Below are positions 56,957 to 64,000 of a DNA stretch of 64,000 nucleotides, one piece after another. How positions within the stretch are numbered: the stretch's first letter is position 1; every line of letters begins with the position of its first letter. The stretch is from positions 1-64,000 of the forward strand of contig NZ_SZTO01000004.1 in NCBI RefSeq assembly GCF_013369385.1, written 5' to 3'. The notes beneath the pieces were generated by a model, which did not search any database, had not been told where the DNA came from, and saw only the letters and a list, made by a program, of their open reading frames with translations. Source of the DNA: Vibrio sp. 05-20-BW147. GTDB taxonomy: Bacteria > Pseudomonadota > Gammaproteobacteria > Enterobacterales > Vibrionaceae. A program made the position numbers and the translations under genes.

Positions 56957-58060
56957 ATGAGCCTTGCTGACCAAGTACTTGCCGTCAACGATGACCTACC
57001 CATCCGCACCGATAAACCTGTACACAGTGGAAAAGTTCGCTCTGTTTACTGGTTGACCGAAGAAGACAGTGCCCGACTGATTAAAGAGAAAGGATACAAT
57101 GTTGCCCCTGACGCCCCATTGGCGATCATGGTGATCAGCGATCGTATTTCCGCTTTTGATTGCATTTGGCATGGAGAGCACGGGTTGAATGGCGTACCGG
57201 GTAAAGGCGCTGCGCTCAATGCCATTTCAAACCATTGGTTTGGCTTGTTCAAAGAAAATGGCCTTGCTGACAGCCACATTCTGGATATTCCACATCCTTT
57301 TGTCTGGATCGTACAGAAAGCCAAACCGGTGAAAATCGAAGCGATTTGCCGCAAGTACATTACTGGTTCAATGTGGCGTGCTTACGAAAAGGGTGAGCGT
57401 GAATTCTGTGGTATTCAGCTACCAGAAGGCTTGGAAAAAGACAAAGCATTGCCGGATCTGCTCATGACACCTTCAACAAAAGGCATTTTGAAAGGCATCC
57501 CAGGTGTTCCAGAAGCAGACGACGTTAATATCACCCGCCAAAATATCGCCGACAACTTTGCCGCGTTTAATTTCTCTAGTGCTGACGATATCGCGCTTTA
57601 CGAAAAACTGCTGAAAGACGGCTTTGGTGTGATCAGTGAAGCATTGGCGAACGTTGGTCAAATCTTTGTTGATACCAAATTTGAATTTGGTTACGTCACT
57701 GATGCGGCTGGAAATGAAAAACTGATTTACATGGATGAAGTGGGTACACCAGACTCATCACGAATTTGGGATGCCCAAGCGTATCAAGCAGGCAAAATTG
57801 TTGAGAATTCAAAAGAAGGCTTTAGACAATTCTTGCTCAACTACTTCCCTGACCCAGATATTTTACTTAATAAAGATCGTATGCCTGAGCGTGAAGCGCT
57901 CGCTCGCGACAACGAACTGCCTGAAGAAGCACTGATGGCGGTGTCTCGTACTTACATTAACATCGCAGAGAAAATTACCGGCAAAGAGATCGTCTTAAGC
58001 GACAATCCAAAGCAAGAAATCATCGATATCCTTGGTCGCGAATACGGTTTGATTGACTAA
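56957..58060 (+). CDS. purC: SAICAR synthetase
   Basis: 367 residues, longer than the 237-residue E. coli PurC and of the type seen in Vibrio. It joins aspartate to CAIR in purine synthesis. The fold is read in [86 protein letters not shown] and [15 protein letters not shown] 60-residue C-terminal part follows. Monocistronic, with its own terminator. Confidence 0.95.
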   Translation: MSLADQVLAVNDDLPIRTDKPVHSGKVRSVYWLTEEDSARLIKEKGYNVAPDAPLAIMVISDRISAFDCIWHGEHGLNGVPGKGAALNAISNHWFGLFKENGLADSHILDIPHPFVWIVQKAKPVKIEAICRKYITGSMWRAYEKGEREFCGIQLPEGLEKDKALPDLLMTPSTKGILKGIPGVPEADDVNITRQNIADNFAAFNFSSADDIALYEKLLKDGFGVISEALANVGQIFVDTKFEFGYVTDAAGNEKLIYMDEVGTPDSSRIWDAQAYQAGKIVENSKEGFRQFLLNYFPDPDILLNKDRMPEREALARDNELPEEALMAVSRTYINIAEKITGKEIVLSDNPKQEIIDILGREYGLID

Positions 58061-58088
58061 GTCATCGGCAACGATTCAAAACAAAAAA

Positions 58089-58116
58089 ACGCCTGCATCG
58101 CTGCAGGCGTTTTTTC
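58089..58116. terminator. Terminator between purC and the converging 58134-58538 gene
   Basis: A perfect 9-bp stem ACGCCTGCA/TGCAGGCGT with loop TCGC. A-run before and T-run after, so it works in both directions. Confidence 0.9.
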
Positions 58117-58133
58117 TCGTCACTTGACATTAC

Positions 58134-58538
58134 TTAATCAAACTGAGACTCACTGAGATCTTTCAAGCGGATCACGAACACATCTTGTTCTCGGCAGTCA
58201 ATTTTGCTTTCGCTGCGATTTTGAATGAAGTCGATCTGGGTGGGCTCTAGCGCATACGGCATCACCACCGTCAGCTCGTCTATACCCTCCAGTTTTGCCA
58301 GTTTGAGTAGCGTCACCAAGTTGGATTCATCGCTACGGCGTGAAGACATGCTCTTTAAGGCGGCGTCCCACAATCGATCTTCTGGTTCTGAAAGCTCTGC
58401 GATACTGTTCTTCCACATCACACCAAAAACTGGAGCAAAGGTGGTTAAGGCTTCTAAAAACGTCCATTTTTTACTGCATGAAGCCCCTAGAAAACTGGTG
58501 TAGTCGAATTCGACGTGTCTCTTTCCCTGTTTTTCCAT
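58134..58538 (-). CDS. Hypothetical cytoplasmic protein
   Basis: 134 residues. I do not recognise the family. It contains FDYTSFLGASCSKKWTFLEALTTFAPVFGV and a later strand-rich region (DELTVVMPYALEPTQIDFIQNRSESK, then DVFVIRLKDL), suggesting a small alpha/beta fold. Basic N-terminus. It lies between purC and hrpB and is transcribed alone. Confidence 0.6.
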   Translation of the reverse strand: MEKQGKRHVEFDYTSFLGASCSKKWTFLEALTTFAPVFGVMWKNSIAELSEPEDRLWDAALKSMSSRRSDESNLVTLLKLAKLEGIDELTVVMPYALEPTQIDFIQNRSESKIDCREQDVFVIRLKDLSESQFD

Positions 58539-58746
58539 TTTGTCCCCCGACAGATTGGCAACACAACATACTCAATATCAGCCAAGTGTTTTGATATAGC
58601 AATAGGATATAAAACAATGGTCTTTTATGCCCTAGTTTCGAGAGGAAAAGAAATATTAAAACCAGAGTTGTAACAATCGTCACTCAGACTCTTTAACGAT
58701 ATGCGTCGGATTGATTAATATTTTGCGTTTAAAACAAATTTAGACT

Positions 58747-61092
58747 TTAACGAACATCAATCACTCGACTCGCTTTACGATATTGCACTCGCCAGCCGGA
58801 AAAACGAGGCAGTTCCCAACGCTTTGGATCGCCTTTGCGGTTGCCGCCAGCGAAGACCACTTGTACCAACTTGCCAGCAGGAAAATATTCCACCGTCAGC
58901 TGTAAATCAGGCAAAGAGAGCGATAATGGAAATTGCTCGGCAAAATCCTTGTATCGCCACTCTGGGATCCCTCGATACGGGAAATCTCGGCTTTCAAACA
59001 GTGCCATTTCATCCACTTCGTTCACTCCCATGGCATCAAGCTGCTCGCGTAACCATTGGTCAAAGTCCAGTAATCCAATGGGGTGCTGCTCTTCATTCAA
59101 GCCTAACGCGCAATACAAGTGCCAATGCGTCATTTGCGTCGTGACACAAGCATAGAGCTCTGGCAGCAATTGGCCTTTTTTGACCAGAGCAACGATGGTT
59201 TCAATCGCATCCTCTCCTTGAGGTTGTTCAAGCCTGCTCTCCACCACTCGACCAGCGTAAACCAGTTGCATCTCCACTTCGACCGCATCGTTTGATGGGC
59301 GCGTTTCCCCTTGTCGCCACTCACCTAACTCGAGTTCGTTAATCAAGGTCAACGAAGCGGGCATGATCACGCTGGCTAAGTTAAGCGTCTGTTTCACACC
59401 TTTCCCCGGCAAGCTATGGCTATCTAACACAAGAGCAAGCTCGTGTTTGTCAGAAAAACGGCTTTGGCGACCAACCATCATTTCCATCTTTCCATTCCCC
59501 AACGCCTCACGTCGTTTGGCTCGGCGGATAAAGACCAACTCTGGATGCAAACGAGCGATCGCCTTAACCAGTTCAACCCGCGTGTATCTCGAACTCACCT
59601 CAAGATCGGGCAGTTCAAACAGATCGCGCATTTGTTGAGACAAGCCTCGCGCTTCCTCTAACGCCCCTTCATCCACGAGCACACCACTAAAGCGCTGACC
59701 ACGAATGAGTTGAATCATTAACGTGGCGTCGCACTGTTGCGGCTCTTGTTCAAGTAGTGTCTCAGCTTCTTCTCCCCCTTTTACTTGATAGAGCGCCGCT
59801 GGGACAGAGAGACCAGCGGCGAGATCAATCATCGCCTCTTTGAGTGCTTTGGTTGGCATGCGAGTGACAAGGTCGGCGTAAAGCGTGTCAACAGGTAAGG
59901 GATAGAGCTTTTTCCCGTGCTCGGTCACTTTGCCTTCAGTTGTGATGGCTTGCATGTCATTGAGGATCTTGTGTGCCTGCACAAGGGATTTCTCTGGCAG
60001 GCCATCCAAAAACTCAAGCTCGGCCAAGCGATAGCCACAACAGGCCGCTGCCAGCATCGGCTCACTGAGATCTTCTCGCTGCAATTCGGGTGGCGTGGCC
60101 AGTTCAAGTGGCGCGTGTTCACCGTACAGACGCAAACATTGGCCAGCCATAACACGACCCGCGCGCCCTGCTCTTTGCGCCGCACTGGCCTTGGAGATAT
60201 GAGAAAGGATCAAGGTTGTTCGGCCATTTCGTTGTATGGTGCGTCGCTCTAAACCACTGTCAATCACGGTGGTGATGTTCGGTATCGTCAGCGAGGTTTC
60301 CGCCACATTGGTCGCTAACACAACTTTGCGCTGGGCTTGCTCGGTTAAAGCAATGCGTTTCTCTTCCTCTGACACTGAGGCATGCAACTTTGCCACAATC
60401 AAAGAGGGTTGCGCTTGCAATTGACTGGCAAGGTTCGAAATCTCTTTCCTGCCGGGTAAGAAAACTAAGATATCTTGGCCATCGGTTTGTAACACTTCCT
60501 TGATCGCGGCCATCACGTCATGCTCACACTGTTTCTTGCTGGGCAAAAGGTGACTCTCTTTGGCTCGATATTCGATGCTGACTGGGTAGCAGCGACCTTG
60601 AGATTGCAGACGTTCGGCATTGAGATATTTCGCCAGCTTTTCACCCGCCAACGTCGCTGAGGTTAAAACCAAGCGATGGTTATTTTGCGCTTTGAGCATC
60701 GCAGTGAGAAGATCCATGTCCCATCGACGCTCATGAAATTCATCAATGATGACGATATCAAATGCGCTAAGACCATCTTCTGCTAACCAACGTAATGCCA
60801 CACCCGGCGTAACAAACACGATATTGGTCTGCGCGTCATAAGCAGCCTGAAGTTTGATCGCATACCCAACTTTACTACCCAAAGGCTGACCAGATTGCTC
60901 AGCCAAAAACTCGGCCAATGACGTACAAGCAATTCGCCTTGGTTCAATCACCAGCACTCGACCGTGCTCTGCCGCCCACAATGGCAAGCGAGTGGATTTT
61001 CCTGAACCAGTTTCAGCTTCCACCACAAGATGAGCGTGGCCAATGTGGAGATCAAATTGCGCTTTAATGACGTCGATAGGAAGTACGGACAT
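58747..61092 (-). CDS. hrpB: ATP-dependent RNA helicase HrpB
   Basis: 781 residues, a DEAH-family helicase. Motif I is EAETGSGKST (26-35), motif II is DEFHERRWD, motif III is TSATLAG, and the C-terminal helicase motif VI is QRAGRAGR. A C-terminal HrpB-specific domain follows (about 590-780: FPYRGIPEWRYKDFAEQFPLSLSLPD). Role in RNA metabolism is not well defined in the family. Monocistronic; the 5' neighbour is the malic enzyme gene on the other strand. Confidence 0.93.
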   Translation of the reverse strand: MSVLPIDVIKAQFDLHIGHAHLVVEAETGSGKSTRLPLWAAEHGRVLVIEPRRIACTSLAEFLAEQSGQPLGSKVGYAIKLQAAYDAQTNIVFVTPGVALRWLAEDGLSAFDIVIIDEFHERRWDMDLLTAMLKAQNNHRLVLTSATLAGEKLAKYLNAERLQSQGRCYPVSIEYRAKESHLLPSKKQCEHDVMAAIKEVLQTDGQDILVFLPGRKEISNLASQLQAQPSLIVAKLHASVSEEEKRIALTEQAQRKVVLATNVAETSLTIPNITTVIDSGLERRTIQRNGRTTLILSHISKASAAQRAGRAGRVMAGQCLRLYGEHAPLELATPPELQREDLSEPMLAAACCGYRLAELEFLDGLPEKSLVQAHKILNDMQAITTEGKVTEHGKKLYPLPVDTLYADLVTRMPTKALKEAMIDLAAGLSVPAALYQVKGGEEAETLLEQEPQQCDATLMIQLIRGQRFSGVLVDEGALEEARGLSQQMRDLFELPDLEVSSRYTRVELVKAIARLHPELVFIRRAKRREALGNGKMEMMVGRQSRFSDKHELALVLDSHSLPGKGVKQTLNLASVIMPASLTLINELELGEWRQGETRPSNDAVEVEMQLVYAGRVVESRLEQPQGEDAIETIVALVKKGQLLPELYACVTTQMTHWHLYCALGLNEEQHPIGLLDFDQWLREQLDAMGVNEVDEMALFESRDFPYRGIPEWRYKDFAEQFPLSLSLPDLQLTVEYFPAGKLVQVVFAGGNRKGDPKRWELPRFSGWRVQYRKASRVIDVR

Positions 61093-61344
61093 GAGATTTC
61101 ACTACGTTTAAATTTGTAACGGAGTATAACCTTAATAGGAAAGAAAAGGGTTACCAGAGCGTTGTTTCGCTATCAAGCCACTCGTAGAATCGTCGATACG
61201 GCTGTTTGAATGGTGATTTTTTACGCACAAAGGCACTTTTTTCATCCGGGCTTGATTTGATGTATATCAAGCGCTATTTACAACCAATTAGTGAAGCCGT
61301 TATCATTTTGCACGATTCCTCTAAAAACCCTACTAAGGCAGCCA

Positions 61345-63033
61345 ATGCATAACGATAAACGCCCACTCTACATCCCATTTGCGGGACCGGCGCTACTAAG
61401 TACCCCACTACTAAACAAAGGCAGCGCTTTTTCCGCCGAAGAACGCATCTCTTTTAACCTTGAAGGTCTGCTTCCTGAAACCACGGAAACGATTCAAGAA
61501 CAGGTTGAACGTGCCTACATGCAGTACAAAGCGTTCGAAAGTGATATGGATAAGCACATCTACCTGCGCAATATCCAAGATACCAACGAAACCTTGTTCT
61601 ATCGCTTAGTTCAGAACCACATCACTGAGATGATGCCGATCATTTACACCCCAACCGTGGGCGCGGCATGTGAAAACTTTTCCAATATTTACCGCCGTGG
61701 CCGCGGGTTATTCGTTTCTTACGCAAACCGCGACCGCATCGATGACATTCTGAACAACGCCTCCAACCACAATGTCAAAGTGATTGTGGTCACGGATGGC
61801 GAGCGTATTCTTGGTCTGGGTGACCAAGGTATCGGCGGCATGGGCATTCCTATCGGTAAGCTCTCGCTTTACACCGCTTGTGGCGGGATCAGCCCAGCTT
61901 ACACCTTGCCTATCGTACTAGATGTGGGCACCAACAACCCACAACGTCTAGCTGACCCTATGTACATGGGCTGGCGTCACCCGCGCATTACCGGTGTCGA
62001 TTACGATGCATTCGTTGATGAGTTCATCCAAGCAGTTCAACGCCGTTGGCCAGATGCGCTTATTCAGTTTGAAGACTTCGCACAGAAAAACGCGATGCCG
62101 CTGCTTGAGCGTTATAAACACCGCATCTGTTGCTTCAATGATGATATTCAAGGCACCGCGGCAGTGACAGTTGGCTCTTTGATGGCAGCGTGTCAAGCCG
62201 CTGGCAGCAAGCTATCGGAACAGCGCATCACTTTCCTTGGCGCAGGTTCAGCCGGTTGTGGTATTGCCGAAGCGATCATTGCGCAAATGGTCTCGGAAGG
62301 TATTTCCGATGAACAAGCACGCTCGCAAGTGTTCATGGTTGACCGTTGGGGCTTACTGCAAGAGGGCATGCCAAACCTGCTCGATTTCCAACAACGTCTG
62401 GTGCAGAAGAACTCGGTGACCGCAGAATGGGAAACCGAAGCCAATGGTTTCTCACTGCTTGATGTGGTGAAGAACGCAAAACCAACCGTATTGATCGGGG
62501 TTTCTGGCGCTCCTGGCTTGTTTACTCAAGAAGTCATTCAAGAGATGCACAAACACTGCCCTCGCCCAATTGTCTTTCCACTGTCGAACCCAACTAGCCG
62601 TGTGGAAGCGATCCCTGCGGATATCATTCGTTGGACCAATGGCGAAGCGTTAGTCGCAACCGGTAGCCCATTTGATCCTGTGATTCACGAAGGCAAAACC
62701 TATCCAATCGCACAGTGCAATAACAGCTACATCTTCCCTGGTATCGGATTGGGTGTCTTGGCAGTCAACGCCAAACGTGTTACCGATGAAATGTTGATGG
62801 AATCGAGCCGCGCTTTGGCAACGTGTTCTCCATTGGCAATTAATGGCAAAGGCGCGCTCTTACCACCACTTGAAGCGATTCACACGGTATCAAAACGCAT
62901 CGCTTATGCGGTGGCGAAAAAAGCCATCGAACAAGGTGTGGCGTTGGAAATTGCAGACGATGCGCTGCAAGTGGCGATTGAACAACACTTCTGGCAACCG
63001 GTATACCGCCGTTATAAACGCACAGCGTTTTAA
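61345..63033 (+). CDS. maeA: NAD-dependent malic enzyme
   Basis: 562 residues from the ATG at 61345 (CTAAGG 7 nt upstream); an earlier in-frame start is not supported. It decarboxylates malate to pyruvate. The hallmarks are [58 protein letters not shown] (metal site) and [17 protein letters not shown] (NAD-binding Rossmann). Type and length fit SfcA/MaeA. Confidence 0.95.
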   Translation: MHNDKRPLYIPFAGPALLSTPLLNKGSAFSAEERISFNLEGLLPETTETIQEQVERAYMQYKAFESDMDKHIYLRNIQDTNETLFYRLVQNHITEMMPIIYTPTVGAACENFSNIYRRGRGLFVSYANRDRIDDILNNASNHNVKVIVVTDGERILGLGDQGIGGMGIPIGKLSLYTACGGISPAYTLPIVLDVGTNNPQRLADPMYMGWRHPRITGVDYDAFVDEFIQAVQRRWPDALIQFEDFAQKNAMPLLERYKHRICCFNDDIQGTAAVTVGSLMAACQAAGSKLSEQRITFLGAGSAGCGIAEAIIAQMVSEGISDEQARSQVFMVDRWGLLQEGMPNLLDFQQRLVQKNSVTAEWETEANGFSLLDVVKNAKPTVLIGVSGAPGLFTQEVIQEMHKHCPRPIVFPLSNPTSRVEAIPADIIRWTNGEALVATGSPFDPVIHEGKTYPIAQCNNSYIFPGIGLGVLAVNAKRVTDEMLMESSRALATCSPLAINGKGALLPPLEAIHTVSKRIAYAVAKKAIEQGVALEIADDALQVAIEQHFWQPVYRRYKRTAF

Positions 63034-63045
63034 TCCTAGTCAAAC

Positions 63046-63070
63046 AGCCCTCTTTACGAGGGCTTTTTTG
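63046..63070 (+). terminator. Terminator after maeA
   Basis: AGCCCTC/GAGGGCT stem with TTTAC loop, then TTTTTTG. Confidence 0.9.
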
Positions 63071-63164
63071 ACGGAAAAATGCGAGACCTAACCAGAATTT
63101 GACTTCAACTACTGCGCGACTTTCCGTTAAGATGTCAGTTCAGAAAAATGGAGAGTGATATGTC

Positions 63165-63887
63165 GTGTTTCATCGCCTAGCCAGTTTGAAAAAATGGAAA
63201 AGTTTAAAACGGCTGATTTGGGGATCGCTCGTTACGATACTCTGCATGATATTGTTTGTCATTGCCGTGGACCGCTGGGTGAGCTTACAAGCTTCGGACA
63301 AAATCATCACCAGTTACGACCAAGTAGCAGGTTTTGACGTCGCTGTGGTTCTCGGAACCAGTAAATACATCGGTCGCACACTCAATACTTACTACACGCA
63401 CCGCATTGATGCCGCCATTGAGCTTTACCGACAAAACAAAATACAACACTTACTACTGAGTGGCGACAACGCCCATCGCTCGTACAATGAGCCTTGGACC
63501 ATGAAACGTGATCTGCTCAAAGCAGGCGTACCTGAAACAAACATCCACCTCGACTACGCAGGCTTTCGCACCTTAGATTCCATTGTTCGCGCAAAAAAAA
63601 TCTTTGCCTCAGACCATTTCTTAATCATTACCCAACGTTTCCATTGTGAACGTGCATTGTTTATTGCCGATGCCTATCAAATTAATGCTCGTTGTTTGGC
63701 TGTATCTGGCCCTAGCAGCCACAAACAAGTTTGGTCGATGAGAGCTCGGGAAATTCTCGCGCGTGTTAAAGCCTTTCTTGACCTCTACATCATTGATACC
63801 CAACCTCGATTTTTGGGTCCCCAAGAGCCCATTAACAGTGAAACGGTGAGTGAAGAGGTTCAACCATCCACCCCACTCGCTGAGTAA
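63165..63887 (+). CDS. sanA: SanA-like DUF218 membrane-anchored protein
   Basis: 240 residues from a GUG at 63165. One membrane helix (SLVTILCMILFVIAVDRWVS, about 20-40) is followed by a DUF218 periplasmic domain starting FDVAVVLGTSKYIGRTLNTYYTHRIDAAIELYRQNKIQHLLLSGDN. This is the SanA pattern; SanA affects envelope permeability in E. coli. A Pro/Glu-rich tail closes the protein. The ribosome site is GGAG at about 11 nt, so the start is a little uncertain. Confidence 0.85.
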   Translation: MFHRLASLKKWKSLKRLIWGSLVTILCMILFVIAVDRWVSLQASDKIITSYDQVAGFDVAVVLGTSKYIGRTLNTYYTHRIDAAIELYRQNKIQHLLLSGDNAHRSYNEPWTMKRDLLKAGVPETNIHLDYAGFRTLDSIVRAKKIFASDHFLIITQRFHCERALFIADAYQINARCLAVSGPSSHKQVWSMRAREILARVKAFLDLYIIDTQPRFLGPQEPINSETVSEEVQPSTPLAE

Positions 63888-64000
63888 ATGGGTAGAGTTC
63901 TACACATTTTACTTTTTAGAACTCACATTTTGTTATTATCACGTTAATTCTCACCAACATAAAAATCACAACTCTCGTAACATTCAAGCAACGCAAGTCA
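63888..64000. other. Right-edge intergenic DNA
   Basis: AT-rich with no frame or recognised site. It may contain a promoter for a gene beyond the window. Confidence 0.3.

Overview
The window is a chromosomal stretch of a Vibrio or a very close relative. The gene set fits this genus: katG, metA, a long-form purC, the tyrosine-catabolism operon, cobTSU with a CobC-like phosphatase, btuCD, hrpB, an NAD-malic enzyme, a CidA/LrgA-LrgB pair, a LexA-controlled sulA-like gene and many c-di-GMP and periplasmic-binding-protein genes. The species cannot be fixed by reading alone. No phage, IS element, integrase or CRISPR array was seen.

Region 1 (1-19.3 kb) is accessory and mostly surface or secreted. 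It holds three secreted DUF1566 (Lcl_C, C-type-lectin-like) proteins: one running off the left edge (1-1780), a small one (9249-9794) and a lipoprotein (9930-11243). It also has a 1135-residue leucine-rich-repeat lipoprotein behind an outer-membrane protein, a three-gene operon of unknown function, an ankyrin-like secreted protein, a 7TM-PAS-degenerate GGDEF sensor, and a membrane-anchored AraC-type hybrid regulator. Two DUF1566 genes carry a 122-nt segment (234-355 and 9940-10061) that aligns without gaps. It differs at 22 bases, every change is non-synonymous, and every change can be explained by mutation of an adenine in a common coding-strand template. This is the footprint of a diversity-generating retroelement (DGR). 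No reverse transcriptase or template repeat was recognised in the window; the left flank is the first place to look. Two AraC-type operator pairs (TGGC-N7-TCCGAA half-sites, 21-bp period) lie upstream of the variable lipoprotein gene and between the OMP and sensor genes. This suggests the display proteins are co-regulated.

Region 2 (19.6-32.7 kb) holds a glycerophosphodiesterase, katG, a cold-shock protein, an active-type diguanylate cyclase, two tRNA-Val(GAC) genes, two periplasmic-binding-like proteins, a DUF2726 protein and the tyrosine-degradation operon hpd-hmgA-fahA-maiA, with two TyrR-like boxes upstream.

Region 3 (33-46 kb) holds an M20 peptidase, a periplasmic 5'-nucleotidase, metA with MetJ boxes, a PilF/PilW-like lipoprotein, rlmF with a YgjP-like metallopeptidase, a glutaredoxin-like protein, a LysR/MFS divergent pair, a DUF1415 gene, a MazG-like gene and btuCD.

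Region 4 (46-64 kb) holds astE, an M3 oligopeptidase, the cobalamin-assembly operon cobT-cobS-cobU-cobC, a small basic ORF, an NAD(P)-binding oxidoreductase, sbcB, the LrgAB-like pair, sulA, purC, hrpB, maeA and sanA. Most of regions 2-4 looks like ordinary core genome. The unusual biology is concentrated in region 1.
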